A stretch of 62,794 nucleotides of DNA from Proteus sp. FME41 (GTDB lineage: Bacteria; Pseudomonadota; Gammaproteobacteria; Enterobacterales; Enterobacteriaceae), in NCBI RefSeq assembly GCF_014897315.1, contig NZ_JABUYL010000019.1, forward strand, positions 1-62,794, read 5' to 3'. Each line of letters starts with the position of its first letter. Positions within the stretch are counted from its first letter, which is position 1. Shown piece after piece: positions 39,016 through 48,940 of the stretch. The notes beneath the pieces are model-generated. The model worked only from the letters and a program-made list of their open reading frames with translations. It had not been told where the DNA came from and did not search any database. Made by a program: the position numbers and the translations under genes.

Positions 39016-39762
39016 ATGGAAAAAAAAGAAAAATATCTCGGGCTATCTTCAGAAATCATGAGTAACAGCAATAGCCTGTTGCAAGAAGAATTAGCGCAAT
39101 TTTGTCGTATTATGAAAGCTGAAAAAATAGACATTATGCAGATAGATAATCAGGATATAAATCAGCTATTGCCAATATATGGCTATATTGGTGATGAAGG
39201 GAGCAAGCTTACTGTTTCGTCAAATGGTGTCTTTCCTCAATTAAGTCTTGAACAACTTATACAGCCAAAAGCACTTGATCATTTTCTCACTCAATTTTTT
39301 ACACTGATCGATTACCAACAACAGGTCAATCAATCCTTAACCAAAGGAGCTTTAATTAAATTTCACAGTCGATACAAATATTTAATTATGGCTTATTCAC
39401 AAGTGGCTTATCGAGAGTTAGGACGTTATATCGCTAATATTTCTGACGAAAGTCGAATTGAACAAATCGCACAGACTTATCAACTAAAATTGATGGCAGC
39501 ATTATGCGTTGCGCCTAATAAAGAAGGGCAAACGAACGCATTAATGCATATGGCAGGGTATTTTAAGCGAAGCTTAAATTCACAACAGAAACAAGAAATG
39601 GCACAGACAATTTTGCAATATCGTCGAGATGTTGTCCCTTTTTCCGAGCCTTTTTGTTTACTTCAACATTGGTTAACAATTTATCCTGATGATTACTTGA
39701 TTAACCAACGCTATTTTTCACCTTACCCAGCCGCATTTAATTATTTAAGAGAGCAACTCTAG
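39016..39762 (+). CDS. YbgA-domain (DUF1722) protein
   Basis: This 248-residue soluble protein is of uncertain role. Residues 110-248 match the YbgA/DUF1722 pattern: FHSRYKYLIMAYSQVAYRELG, then HMAGYFKRSLNSQQKQEM and QYRRDVVPFSEPFCLLQHW, ending with NQRYFSPYPAAFN. The first 100 residues, which I do not recognise, replace the DUF523 domain often fused to YbgA. In E. coli ybgA lies beside the photolyase gene; here it stands alone between rsfS and nadD, opposite to both. ATG 39016 follows GGAGAG; an in-frame TTG at 39001 is rejected. Convergent with nadD by 10 bases. Confidence 0.8.
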   Translation: MEKKEKYLGLSSEIMSNSNSLLQEELAQFCRIMKAEKIDIMQIDNQDINQLLPIYGYIGDEGSKLTVSSNGVFPQLSLEQLIQPKALDHFLTQFFTLIDYQQQVNQSLTKGALIKFHSRYKYLIMAYSQVAYRELGRYIANISDESRIEQIAQTYQLKLMAALCVAPNKEGQTNALMHMAGYFKRSLNSQQKQEMAQTILQYRRDVVPFSEPFCLLQHWLTIYPDDYLINQRYFSPYPAAFNYLREQL

Positions 39763-39772
39763 GGATAATAAA

Positions 39773-40444
39773 TTATTTATAGAGTTGGTGTTGGTGAATA
39801 TAGCTTTCAACAGTACTGGGTAGGAAATCGTGGCAATCTAATCTCGCTTTATGGCGAGCACGAATATCCGTTGCGGAAATATTATAAAGAGGGGTATCTG
39901 CGAGAAAAATTTTACCTGCAGGTAAACAATGAATATCTTCTTGTTGCTGAGTTTGGTGTTTTACCAACCATGTTTGCATTTGTGCTGATTCAAAATGTGT
40001 TTGATAGCCCGGACGAGCACAAACTAATAAATGGCAGACATCGAGTAAGCTTTCCCATTGATGCCATGTGTTAATTGAAAGCAATGAGTCTTGACCAATA
40101 ATAAAGGCTAAAGGTTGTTTATCGCCAATTTCGTGTCTGAAGTCTCTTAGTGTTTCGATAGTATAAGAAGGCGTTGGCTTCTCAAGTTCACGGGTATCTA
40201 CTTTAAATGAAGGGTATAGCTCAAGAGCAAGACGCACCATGTCAAGGCGTTGCTGAGAAGAAGCCTCAGGTTGTGGACGATGAGGCGGAATATTGTTGGG
40301 TAACCAAATGACTTCTTTTAAACCTATTAATCCAGACAGTGCTTCTACAGGGCGTAAGTGTCCATAATGAATAGGATCAAATGTTCCCCCGTATAATGCG
40401 ATGGCTTGGTTAATTAAAGGTGTTGAGTAATTAGTATTGAGCAT
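39773..40444 (-). CDS. nadD: Nicotinate-nucleotide adenylyltransferase NadD
   Basis: NadD makes nicotinic acid adenine dinucleotide from NaMN and ATP, the penultimate step of NAD synthesis. The nucleotidyltransferase signature GGTFDPIHYGHL lies at the N-terminus, with FIIGQDSL and the C-terminal YNISATDIRARH. I start at ATG 40444, preceded by AGAAGGA ten bases away; this gives 223 residues and a 14-base overlap with holA. An upstream in-frame codon at 40477 would reach deeper into holA and is less likely. Confidence 0.94.
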   Translation of the reverse strand: MLNTNYSTPLINQAIALYGGTFDPIHYGHLRPVEALSGLIGLKEVIWLPNNIPPHRPQPEASSQQRLDMVRLALELYPSFKVDTRELEKPTPSYTIETLRDFRHEIGDKQPLAFIIGQDSLLSINTWHQWESLLDVCHLLVCARPGYQTHFESAQMQTWLVKHQTQQQEDIHCLPAGKIFLADTPLYNISATDIRARHKARLDCHDFLPSTVESYIHQHQLYK

Positions 40445-41471
40445 GACTGACAAATCCTTCTGGTAATGCTTTTCCACAGAGTAATAAACCTAATGCACTA
40501 AGAGATGGCCAGACTGTTTGTCCGTAATCTTGCTTAATGGTAATTTCAATTCGGCTAAGTAGTCGTATGGCTGTCAGTAATTGATGCTCAGATAAACGTT
40601 GTAATGCAGCCGTAAATATTGGACGTCTATTTTGCCAAATTCGATGTTTATCAAAAATAGATTTTAAAGATGCTGTTTTAGATTCACGGTGTAGCGTAAT
40701 AAGCTGCATTAATTCACGCTGTAAGGTTCTAAGCAGAATAACAGGTTCGCTATCTTCTCTTTTGAGTTGTTGCAAAATATGCCATGCGCGCTGTGTTTTA
40801 CCCGCAAGTAAAGCATCAACCCAGTGATAAGGGGTAAAATGAGAAGCATCATTTACCGCAGCTTCAACTCTGGGTAGTGTGAGTTTACCATCAGGGTAAA
40901 GCAGAGAAAGACGTTCGATGGCTTGGGATAAAGCCAGTAAATTTCCTTCATAGCAATAACAAAGTAGCTGATTACCTTGTTCATCCAGTGTTAATCCTTT
41001 TTGTTTTGCTCGACGTGCAACCCAATTAGGTAATTTATCAAGTTCAGGCGTTAAGCAAGAAATATAAGTTCCATGTTGGCTTAATATTTTAAACCATTCA
41101 CTGTTTTCTTGTGCTTTTGTGAGTTTATTGCCCCGTAAAATTAATAATAAATCTTGATGTAACGCTTGGGATAACTCGGTGAGTTTCTCAGACATTGCTG
41201 CATTTGGGCCATTTTCAGGTAGATGAAGCAAAATAGATTGTCTTTGAGAAAAAAGGCTTAGCGATTGACAAAGCGAGTAAATTTCATTCCAGTCCGTATT
41301 ATTATCAAGAGTAAATTGATAATGCTCGATAAATCCTTGCGCTTTTGCAACAGCTTGGATGGCATCTTGAGATTCTTGGAGCAATAACGGTTCATTACCC
41401 CAGAGTAGGTAACTTTGGCGCAGCCCCTCTTGGAGCTGCGCATTCAGTTGTTCTGGATATAAGCGGATCAT
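40431..41471 (-). CDS. holA: DNA polymerase III delta subunit HolA
   Basis: HolA is the wrench of the clamp loader: it opens the beta sliding clamp. The 346-residue protein begins [21 protein letters not shown], which agrees with the delta family. It has [15 protein letters not shown] (clamp-binding region), the ATPase-like fold without a Walker A motif, and the C-terminal collar domain. Its ATG overlaps the lptE stop (ATGA) and its end overlaps nadD. Confidence 0.95.
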   Translation of the reverse strand: MIRLYPEQLNAQLQEGLRQSYLLWGNEPLLLQESQDAIQAVAKAQGFIEHYQFTLDNNTDWNEIYSLCQSLSLFSQRQSILLHLPENGPNAAMSEKLTELSQALHQDLLLILRGNKLTKAQENSEWFKILSQHGTYISCLTPELDKLPNWVARRAKQKGLTLDEQGNQLLCYCYEGNLLALSQAIERLSLLYPDGKLTLPRVEAAVNDASHFTPYHWVDALLAGKTQRAWHILQQLKREDSEPVILLRTLQRELMQLITLHRESKTASLKSIFDKHRIWQNRRPIFTAALQRLSEHQLLTAIRLLSRIEITIKQDYGQTVWPSLSALGLLLCGKALPEGFVSHAQY

Positions 41472-42016
41472 TTGGCCGGTGAGATTATCTGTTTTGCCTG
41501 CTCGGTTTGTGCGGCTTTTTGGCGTTCAGCGTTATGAACAATCAATAGTTTACGCACTAATATTGCAGTCGCTTGCTCACGCATTTCTTGCTTGATAATG
41601 TCATTTTCAGCATCTTTCGCTAATGCTTCTAATGGGTTATCGAAGAAGGGGCGTGAAACCTGTGATGAAATAGGATAAATCGTACCATCAGGCATAATCA
41701 CTTGTGCATCAAGCACAAATGTTAGCTGACGCTCTGCTGATTTACCGTCTTGATACACAGAAACGGTTTCTTTACTCTCTGACGAACCAACAATTTTAAG
41801 AATAGGGATATTCGCTGTTGGATTTTCAACAAGCTGAACATCACTGAGTCTAAGTTGTTGGCGCATTACACGAGATAATGGACCGTAAGGGTCGCCTGAG
41901 CTGAGGTAAAGTGTTTTTAATTCAGCGGGAACTTGGGTTTTACCTTGAAGGTGAAAACCACAGCCAGCGGTGATTAACACCGCTAAACCCAAAAATAGCG
42001 AAAGTAGATATCGCAC
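41468..42016 (-). CDS. lptE: LPS assembly lipoprotein LptE
   Basis: LptE is the outer-membrane lipoprotein that plugs the LptD barrel and guides lipopolysaccharide to the surface. The 182-residue precursor has a signal with lipobox ITAGC (Cys19) and the start of the mature part [19 protein letters not shown], typical of LptE. The start is GTG 42016, with GGAGG four bases before it. It lies between leuS (12-base gap) and holA. Confidence 0.95.
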   Translation of the reverse strand: MRYLLSLFLGLAVLITAGCGFHLQGKTQVPAELKTLYLSSGDPYGPLSRVMRQQLRLSDVQLVENPTANIPILKIVGSSESKETVSVYQDGKSAERQLTFVLDAQVIMPDGTIYPISSQVSRPFFDNPLEALAKDAENDIIKQEMREQATAILVRKLLIVHNAERQKAAQTEQAKQIISPAK

Positions 42017-42028
42017 TAGGCCTCCTTA

Positions 42029-44611
42029 TCAGCCAACAACGATGTTCAGTAATTTGCCTGGAACATAGATGACTTTACGGACGGTCACATCTTCCAAGTA
42101 TTTAGCAACACTGTACTCTTTTGTTGCCATTTCCTGAACATATTCTTTTTCTGAATTAGCAGGAACAGTGACACGACCACGCACTTTACCATTCACTTGA
42201 ACAATAATGAGTTTAGTGTCATCAATCATGGCTTCTTCATCAGCAACAGGCCATGGTGCAACATCCACTTCCTCTTTTCCACCTAATGCTTGCCACATAA
42301 CAAAACAAGCGTGAGGAATGATTGGAGAAAGCATGCGAACGATGGCTTCTAATGCTTCTTGCATTAATGCGCGATCTTGTTCGGTCTCTTGTGATGCACG
42401 AGTTAATTTATTCATTAACTCCATGATTGCTGCAATTGCCGTATTAAAGGCTAAGCGACGACCTACATCATCAGACACTTTTGCGATAGTTTTATGTAAA
42501 TCACGGCGTAAATCTTTTTGTTCTTCTGTCAATGCAGAAAGATCAAGCGATTGTGTCGCCCCTTTTTGTGTATGCTCGTGCACTAAACGCCATAAACGGC
42601 GTAAGAAACGGTTAGCACCTTCAACGCTAGATTCTTGCCATTCTAGTGTTAATTCTGGTGGTGCTGCAAACATCATAAATAAACGAACGGTGTCTGCACC
42701 ATAACGTTCAACCATAGTTTGCGGGTCGATACCGTTATTTTTAGACTTAGACATTTTGCTCATGCCTGCATAAGTCAGTTCATGGCCTTCACTGTCCATT
42801 GCTTTAATGATGCGATTTTTCTCATCACGTTCAACAATAGCTTCTGCTGGTGATACCCAGTGACGAGCACCATCTTCACCCGTGTGATAGAACGCATCTG
42901 CTAAGACCATACCTTGACACAGTAAACGTTTTGCAGGCTCATCAGAGTTTACTAAACCAGCATCACGCATCAGTTTATGGAAGAAGCGGAAATACATTAA
43001 GTGCATGATGGCATGTTCGATACCACCAATATACCAGTCAACAGGTAACCAATAGTTAGCAGCTTTGGGATCTAACATGCCTTTATCGTAATCAGGGCAG
43101 GTATAACGTGCGTAATACCAAGACGATTCCATAAAGGTATCAAAAGTATCGGTTTCACGTAGTGCAGGTTGACCATTTATGGTGGTTTTTGCCCATTCAG
43201 GGTCAGCTTTAATCGGACTGGTAATCCCGTCCATTTTCACGTCTTCTGGCAAAATAACCGGTAATTGGTCATCAGGAATAGAAACCACTGTCCCGTCTTC
43301 TAAGGTTGCCATTGGAATTGGCGCCCCCCAATAACGTTGACGAGAAACCCCCCAGTCACGTAAACGGTAGTTGATTTTACGTTCACCAACACCCATTTCT
43401 GCAAGTTTATCTGCAATCGCGTTAAAGCCAGCTTGGTTATCTAAACCAGAGAACTCACCTGAATTGATCAGGCTATTTTTCTCGGTTAACGCGCCTTCAG
43501 ATAAATCAGGTTGATTACCTTCAGCATCAGCAATAACGGCCTTAATTGGTAAGCTATATTTAGTTGCAAATTCCCAATCGCGTTCGTCATGACCTGGAAC
43601 TGCCATAACGGCGCCTGTGCCGTATTCCATTAAGACAAAGTTAGCGACCCAAATAGCGACTTTTTCTTTCGTTAATGGATGAATGGCATAAAGGCCTGTT
43701 GCAATCCCTTTTTTCTCCATGGTTGCCATATCGGCTTCTGCCATTTTCATATTACGGCATTCATCAATGAAGTGTTGAATTTCAGGGTTATTTTGGGCGG
43801 CTTTTTGCGCTAATGGGTGACCTGCAGCAACAGCGACATAAGTCACACCCATAAAGGTATCTGGACGCGTTGTATAAACGGTCATTTTGTCGTCGCTATC
43901 GGCAACATCAAAGGTAATTTCGACACCTTCAGAACGGCCAATCCAGTTACGTTGCATGGTCTTAACTTGTTCAGGCCATTCATCTAACGTATCTAAATCG
44001 TTTAATAGTTCTTCTGCGTAATCTGTAATTTTAATGAACCACTGTGGAATTTCTTTGCGTTCAACAGGGGTATCACAACGCCAGCAGCAACCATCAATCA
44101 CTTGTTCGTTGGCTAATACGGTTAAGTCATGTGGGCACCAGTTAACTGCAGAGGTTTTTTTATACACTAAGCCTTTTTCATATAACTTAGTAAAGAACCA
44201 TTGTTCCCAGCGATAATACTCTGGCGTACATGTTGTGATTTCACGATCCCAATCGTAACCAAAACCCAGTTTCTTTAACTGGTTTTTCATGTAATCAATG
44301 TTTTCGTAAGTCCATGGTGCGGGTGCGGTGTTATTTTTTACTGCAGCACCTTCTGCTGGTAAACCAAATGCATCCCAACCGATAGGTTGTAAGACATTTT
44401 TACCTAGCATACGTTGATAACGGGAAATCACGTCACCAATGGTGTAGTTACGGACGTGTCCCATGTGTAGTCGGCCAGAAGGATAAGGTAGCATTGACAG
44501 GCAGTAATATTTTTCTTTGTTATTATCTTCTGTCACTTTAAATGTATTGTTCTTTTCCCAGTGTTCCTGGATAGTTTGCTCTATATCTTCGGGACGATAT
44601 TGTTCTTGCAT
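42029..44611 (-). CDS. leuS: Leucyl-tRNA synthetase
   Basis: This class I aminoacyl-tRNA synthetase has 860 residues, the E. coli length. It shows the HIGH-type motif as HMGH ([16 protein letters not shown]), the zinc-type cysteines in CCWRCDTPV, the CP1 editing domain with [16 protein letters not shown], the KMSKS loop in [14 protein letters not shown], and the C-terminal anticodon region ending [12 protein letters not shown]. It is the first gene of leuS-lptE-holA-nadD. A small stem (GGTTACC/GGTAGCC) lies about 30 bases upstream, with no evident T-run. Confidence 0.98.
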   Translation of the reverse strand: MQEQYRPEDIEQTIQEHWEKNNTFKVTEDNNKEKYYCLSMLPYPSGRLHMGHVRNYTIGDVISRYQRMLGKNVLQPIGWDAFGLPAEGAAVKNNTAPAPWTYENIDYMKNQLKKLGFGYDWDREITTCTPEYYRWEQWFFTKLYEKGLVYKKTSAVNWCPHDLTVLANEQVIDGCCWRCDTPVERKEIPQWFIKITDYAEELLNDLDTLDEWPEQVKTMQRNWIGRSEGVEITFDVADSDDKMTVYTTRPDTFMGVTYVAVAAGHPLAQKAAQNNPEIQHFIDECRNMKMAEADMATMEKKGIATGLYAIHPLTKEKVAIWVANFVLMEYGTGAVMAVPGHDERDWEFATKYSLPIKAVIADAEGNQPDLSEGALTEKNSLINSGEFSGLDNQAGFNAIADKLAEMGVGERKINYRLRDWGVSRQRYWGAPIPMATLEDGTVVSIPDDQLPVILPEDVKMDGITSPIKADPEWAKTTINGQPALRETDTFDTFMESSWYYARYTCPDYDKGMLDPKAANYWLPVDWYIGGIEHAIMHLMYFRFFHKLMRDAGLVNSDEPAKRLLCQGMVLADAFYHTGEDGARHWVSPAEAIVERDEKNRIIKAMDSEGHELTYAGMSKMSKSKNNGIDPQTMVERYGADTVRLFMMFAAPPELTLEWQESSVEGANRFLRRLWRLVHEHTQKGATQSLDLSALTEEQKDLRRDLHKTIAKVSDDVGRRLAFNTAIAAIMELMNKLTRASQETEQDRALMQEALEAIVRMLSPIIPHACFVMWQALGGKEEVDVAPWPVADEEAMIDDTKLIIVQVNGKVRGRVTVPANSEKEYVQEMATKEYSVAKYLEDVTVRKVIYVPGKLLNIVVG

Positions 44612-44946
44612 GGCACCGATAATCCTATGGTGAATTAATGGCTACCGGAGGGTAACCGCTATAATGAAATTAAGACTTGCATAGCATAGCTGATTTTGTC
44701 TAATAGCCACAACAGTCTTTCTTAATGAAAGCCATTGTTTGCATAACTTTTTCCAGCAAATTACGAGATATGCTGAAAACCAACCCCATTTCAATGTAAT
44801 AAATGCGTGATTTTTTGTGAAGATGTTTTGATATTGCGGAAAATAAGAATTATTTGATATTAAGTTGCGAGATTTATCTAAAAAATTATGTTTGCTGGCG
44901 CACATGAAGTACGCCAGCGAGTGTTCGTCATTATGAGATGTGAGAA
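44612..44946. other. Gene-free region between gltL and leuS
   Basis: This stretch holds the gltL-side terminator (44881-44918) and the leuS promoter region. A reading frame at 44642-44905 exists but is Lys/Ile/Phe/Trp-rich with no family look, and it overlaps the terminator, so I take it as chance. Confidence 0.7.
44881..44918 (-). terminator. Terminator of gltIJKL
   Basis: A 7-bp GCTGGCG/CGCCAGC stem with an 11-base loop is followed on the minus strand by AAACATAATTTTTT. It lies about 30 bases past the gltL stop. Confidence 0.75.
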
Positions 44947-45672
44947 TTAGTGCAGAATTTTGGCTAGAAAATCTTTTGCTCGATCTGATTTCGGATTATC
45001 AAAGAAGTCATTTTTAAGTCTATCTTCCACAATGCGACCTTCATCCATAAAAATAATACGGTCAGCCACTTTTTTGGCAAATCCCATTTCATGAGTCACC
45101 ACCATCATAGTCATGCCTTCATTTGCAAGCTCAACCATAACATCCAGCACTTCATTAATCATTTCAGGATCAAGTGCTGATGTGGGTTCATCAAATAACA
45201 TTGCAATAGGATCCATACATAAAGCACGAGCGATGGCGACACGTTGCTGCTGACCACCCGAAAGTTGGGCAGGGTATTTATTCGCATGACTGGCTAAGCC
45301 AACACGTTCTAATAACTTTAAGCCTTTTTCTTTTGCGGCATCTTTATTTCTATTGAGTACTTTTACTTGCGCGAGTGTAAGATTTTCAATAATAGAAAGG
45401 TGAGGGAATAGCTCAAAGTGTTGAAACACCATACCTACTTTTGCTCGTAATTTAGCAAGATCGGTATGTTTATCATTCACCTTTATGTCATTAACAAGAA
45501 TTTCGCCTTGTTGTATGGGTTCTAGGCCATTAACCGTTTTGATTAGCGTTGATTTACCTGAACCTGAAGGTCCACAGACAACAACAACTTCCCCCTTTTT
45601 AACTTCAGTGGAACATTCAGTCAGTACTTGGAACTGACCATACCATTTAGATACATCTTTTAGGGAAATCAT
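44947..45672 (-). CDS. gltL: Glutamate/aspartate ABC transporter ATP-binding protein GltL
   Basis: The 241-residue ATPase of the polar amino acid importer shows Walker A (GPSGSGKST), Q-loop ([13 protein letters not shown]), signature (LSGGQQQR), Walker B ([12 protein letters not shown]) and H-loop (VVTHEMGFA). It follows the gltK stop directly with no gap and is the last gene of the operon. Confidence 0.97.
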   Translation of the reverse strand: MISLKDVSKWYGQFQVLTECSTEVKKGEVVVVCGPSGSGKSTLIKTVNGLEPIQQGEILVNDIKVNDKHTDLAKLRAKVGMVFQHFELFPHLSIIENLTLAQVKVLNRNKDAAKEKGLKLLERVGLASHANKYPAQLSGGQQQRVAIARALCMDPIAMLFDEPTSALDPEMINEVLDVMVELANEGMTMMVVTHEMGFAKKVADRIIFMDEGRIVEDRLKNDFFDNPKSDRAKDFLAKILH

Positions 45673-46347
45673 CTAGGTAGTCCTTTTTTTAAGAAAGTTC
45701 ACTAACATTGAGGCTGCAAAGCTAATGACAAAATAAACAAATCCAGCAAAGAGGATCATCTCAACCTGTGTTCCGTCTCGCTCTCCAATATTTGCGGCTG
45801 TTCTGAAAAAGTCAGTAAGGCTTAATACGTAAACTAAGGAGGTATCTTGGAATAATACAATCCCTTGAGTCAGTAAAAGCGGGATCATAGCTCGAAATGC
45901 TTGGGGTAAAATCACTAAACGCATGGTTTGTGACTTTGTCATTCCCAATGCGAGTGAGGCGGAGAATTGCCCTTTGCTGACGCTTTGAATACCGGCCCTT
46001 ATAATTTCAGAGTAATACGCAGCTTCAAATAATGAGAACGCTATCATCGCTGAAATTAAACGGATATCATTTTTTGGTGAAAGGCCTAGAACATTTTGTA
46101 ATATGTTAGGCACAATTAAATAAAACCACAGTAATACCATGACTAATGGAATAGAACGGAAGGTATTAACGTAAGCAGCTGCAAACCAACGAATAGGTTT
46201 AAAGGTGGATAACCGCATAACAGCCAGCACTGTACCCCATAAAATTCCTACAACAATTGCGGTGATGGTAATTTTTAAGGTAATTGCCATTCCATCTACT
46301 AAAAACGGTAGGCTTGGAACAACAGAACTCCAGTCAAACTCGTACAT
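45673..46347 (-). CDS. gltK: Glutamate/aspartate ABC transporter permease GltK
   Basis: This 224-residue inner-membrane permease belongs to the HisMQ family with about five helices. The EAA loop ([21 protein letters not shown]) contacts GltL. Its start overlaps the gltJ stop (TAATG). Together with GltJ it forms the membrane pore. Confidence 0.96.
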   Translation of the reverse strand: MYEFDWSSVVPSLPFLVDGMAITLKITITAIVVGILWGTVLAVMRLSTFKPIRWFAAAYVNTFRSIPLVMVLLWFYLIVPNILQNVLGLSPKNDIRLISAMIAFSLFEAAYYSEIIRAGIQSVSKGQFSASLALGMTKSQTMRLVILPQAFRAMIPLLLTQGIVLFQDTSLVYVLSLTDFFRTAANIGERDGTQVEMILFAGFVYFVISFAASMLVNFLKKRTT

Positions 46348-47087
46348 TATTGACCTCCTGTTGTGCCCGGTAAGCGAACACGTTTTTCAAGCCAATTCAT
46401 GATTAACATTATGATGACGTTAATAAAGACATAGGCGAGTGTAATTGCGGTGAATGACTCATAGGCTTTGGCTGAATAATCGAGCAATTTATTTGCTTGT
46501 GCCGCCATATCAATAAGACCAATGGTGGAGGCTATCGCTGAGTTTTTCACTAAATTAAGCATTTCAGAGGTCATAGGGGGAATAATGACTCGATATGCAT
46601 TAGGCAATAAAACATAACGGTAAGTCTGAGGTAATGTTAGGCCCAAGGCGAGTCCAGCCGCTTTTTGACCACGGGGTAATGAGTTGATTGCAGCTCTGAC
46701 TTGCTCACACATACGTGCAGCAGTAAATAAGCCTAAACAGAGTGCTGAAGAGACAAAAAACTGCACATTTGGCGCTAAATCCATTTTGAACCAGTCGCCA
46801 ATAGATTGTGGTAATAGCTCAGGAATAACTAAATACCACGTAAAAAATTGAACAATAAGGGGTACGTTACGAAATAGCTCAACATAAATAGTGCCTAAAC
46901 TGGAGAGCCAACGATTAGGTACGGTGCGTAAAATCCCGAATAAAGAACCGACAAGAAAGGCAATAACCCAAGCGCATAAAGATAAGGCAATGGTGACTTG
47001 AAAACCAGAGACCAGCCATCCAAAGTATGTGGTGTTTCCGAAAGGGGCTTCTTGGAAAAATATCCCCCAATCCCAATCAATCGACAT
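46347..47087 (-). CDS. gltJ: Glutamate/aspartate ABC transporter permease GltJ
   Basis: This 246-residue HisMQ-family permease has an EAA loop [27 protein letters not shown] 47087 is chosen because GGAGGTG lies just upstream and the product begins [20 protein letters not shown] like E. coli GltJ. The longer frame from 47141 would pass through the intergenic hairpin. It lies 119 bases after gltI. Confidence 0.96.
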   Translation of the reverse strand: MSIDWDWGIFFQEAPFGNTTYFGWLVSGFQVTIALSLCAWVIAFLVGSLFGILRTVPNRWLSSLGTIYVELFRNVPLIVQFFTWYLVIPELLPQSIGDWFKMDLAPNVQFFVSSALCLGLFTAARMCEQVRAAINSLPRGQKAAGLALGLTLPQTYRYVLLPNAYRVIIPPMTSEMLNLVKNSAIASTIGLIDMAAQANKLLDYSAKAYESFTAITLAYVFINVIIMLIMNWLEKRVRLPGTTGGQ

Positions 47088-47103
47088 GATTTCACCTCCG
47101 GTG

Positions 47104-47132
47104 AAAAAATAGGGGCAGGGAACGGCTGCCCC
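47104..47132 (-). terminator. Attenuator-like hairpin between gltI and gltJ
   Basis: A GC-rich stem GGGGCAG/CTGCCCC with a 7-base loop is followed on the minus strand by TATTTTTT, only 17 bases before the gltJ ATG. Such a partial terminator would make more GltI than GltJKL. In E. coli and Salmonella the SroC sRNA ends at a terminator in this same gap, so an SroC-like 3' fragment is possible here. Confidence 0.8.
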
Positions 47133-47206
47133 AAACTTCACTGATCTGTCTGTCCAACAGATACTTTATAATTATTAATTTTGCATCAATTGCTTATGTA
47201 CATTTA

Positions 47207-48100
47207 TTAGTTCAATGCTTTGTCATTTGGTGATGCAAATAAAGCTTTCATTTCATCAGAGATAGTAAATTCTAGGTTAAGATTTTTAGGCGGGATTGGC
47301 GCATTAAACCAGCGATTGAAGGATTTTTCTGCCTCACCTGATTTTTGTGCTGTAGCAATAGTTTCATCAATTAATGCTTTGAATTGAGCATCATCTTTAC
47401 GCAACATACAGCCATAAGCTTCTTCAGATTGTGGTGTACCTACAATTTCCCACTGACCTGGTTTTTTGGCTTTAGCACGTTCACCTGCCAGCAAGGCATC
47501 ATCCATCATAAAGGCGACAGCACGACCTGATTCAAGCGTACGGAATGAGTCGCCATGATCTTTTGCGCTGATAATGCGCATGTTCATTTTTTTCTCATCA
47601 TTCAGTTTATTGAGTAGCATCTCAGACGTTGTGCCTGATGTGACAACCACGTTTTTACCTGATAAGTCTGTGAAATCTTTAATTCCACCGTCTTTTTTCG
47701 CCAATAAACGTGTACCTACGATAAAAATAGTATTGGAGAAACCAGCTTGTTGTTGGCGAGCTTCATTATTGGTTGTTGAGCCACATTCAAAATCAAATGT
47801 ACCATTTTGTAATAATGGAATGCGATTCTGAGATGTGATTGGGATAAGGCGAACCTGTAGATTAGGTTTACCTATTTTATCTTTTACAGCTTGCACAATT
47901 AGATTGGAATAGTCTTGAGAGTAACCAACCACCTTTTGTTGGTTATCATAGTAAGAAAAAGGAACAGAGGATTCTCTGTGTCCAACAATAATAATATCGT
48001 TGTCATTGATTTTTTTTAAGGTTCCAGTGAGTTCTTCTGCCTGCACTGCTCCTGCAGCCCCTAAAATCATTAATGATAATGCTAGTTTACGCATGTGCAT
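47207..48100 (-). CDS. gltI: Glutamate/aspartate periplasmic binding protein GltI
   Basis: The 297-residue precursor has a signal peptide (cleavage after VQA21). The mature part matches the family nearly word for word: VGHRESSVPFSYYDNQQK, LIPITSQNRIPLLQNGTFDF with the ligand Arg, ECGSTTNNEARQQQ and MMDDALLAGERAKAKK. It delivers glutamate and aspartate to GltJKL. AGGAG precedes the ATG by five bases. First gene of the operon. Confidence 0.97.
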   Translation of the reverse strand: MHMRKLALSLMILGAAGAVQAEELTGTLKKINDNDIIIVGHRESSVPFSYYDNQQKVVGYSQDYSNLIVQAVKDKIGKPNLQVRLIPITSQNRIPLLQNGTFDFECGSTTNNEARQQQAGFSNTIFIVGTRLLAKKDGGIKDFTDLSGKNVVVTSGTTSEMLLNKLNDEKKMNMRIISAKDHGDSFRTLESGRAVAFMMDDALLAGERAKAKKPGQWEIVGTPQSEEAYGCMLRKDDAQFKALIDETIATAQKSGEAEKSFNRWFNAPIPPKNLNLEFTISDEMKALFASPNDKALN

Positions 48101-48465
48101 AATAACTCCTGTCGTGGTGATAAGTGATATGAGTGTGTTGCTTTGTGTTTCTTTTTTGTTTTAATTTGTTTTGGTAATGTTAATAAATAGAACAAATAAC
48201 ATACGGTTGGGAAGTGTAATTTATGAAATACGAGAGGTATCTCTCAATAAAAGAATGAAATCAAATGTTGTTAATGATTTTTTTGGAAGCTGTTTTCAAT
48301 AATTAAAATTATTGTAGTAGAAACCTTATAAAAATAAAGGGTAAAAATAAAAGTTTGAGATAATACGTAAAATAAAATAAGTAGGGATTTGTAAAGTTTA
48401 TCTTAAGGAGTTGTTTGTCTGTAGATTACCGTTAAGATAGCGAGTCATATTGATGAGGAACATCT
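48101..48465. other. Divergent promoter region between gltI and scsA
   Basis: This 365-base AT-rich stretch has no gene and no clear operator. It must carry the gltI promoter (leftward) and the scs promoter (rightward). No palindrome typical of CueR or CpxR sites was recognised. Confidence 0.65.
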
Positions 48466-48855
48466 ATGAGTAATTGGCGGTCAGGTCGCTGGCTAGTGGT
48501 GATAACAGTTTTGCTGATATTGTGTTGTATTGTTCAGCGTTCATTGGGTGCACACATCATTAGTGAGCGCTTAGCGACGGCTGTTTCTCAAACACAATAT
48601 CCACTATCAATGCCGATTGCTGATGATAATAGTGCAACAGAACATCCTTATTCATTGTCTACCTGTGAATTAAGCGCTAAGTCATTATTATCTGTACCTC
48701 CATTAACAATAGAACCCTTTTTCCATTCGTGGGCTGTATTACTATTATTAAGTATGGCTGCAATTTACGTCTCTCGTCAGCGTAATCAGAAAAAACACCA
48801 TCATCCACCTCCACCGATAAGACTTCACCTTCATTATTGTATTTTGAGGGATTAG
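48466..48855 (+). CDS. scsA: ScsA-like small membrane protein
   Basis: The 129-residue protein has an N-terminal hydrophobic signal/anchor (LVVITVLLILCCIVQ), a periplasm-type middle with one Cys (LSTCELSAK) and a second hydrophobic helix (WAVLLLLSMAAIYV). The tail is basic and His/Pro-rich (KKHHHPPPPIRLHLHYC). The name rests mainly on position as first gene of an scsABCD-like set; the His/Pro tail might bind metal. Role in copper tolerance is inferred from the Salmonella operon. GAGGA precedes the ATG. Confidence 0.65.
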   Translation: MSNWRSGRWLVVITVLLILCCIVQRSLGAHIISERLATAVSQTQYPLSMPIADDNSATEHPYSLSTCELSAKSLLSVPPLTIEPFFHSWAVLLLLSMAAIYVSRQRNQKKHHHPPPPIRLHLHYCILRD

Positions 48856-48940
48856 AAATTTCCTTTTAGCTAAAAGATTGCATGTCTATCTTTGGGCGTT
48901 GCTCTATGTGTAGCGTTGTAGGAATTTTTAGGGAGTTATT

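Noticed and set aside
44642..44905. An 87-codon reading frame between leuS and gltL
   Set aside because: No family resemblance or ribosome-binding site. It overlaps the gltIJKL terminator and an otherwise AT-rich spacer, so it is most likely chance.
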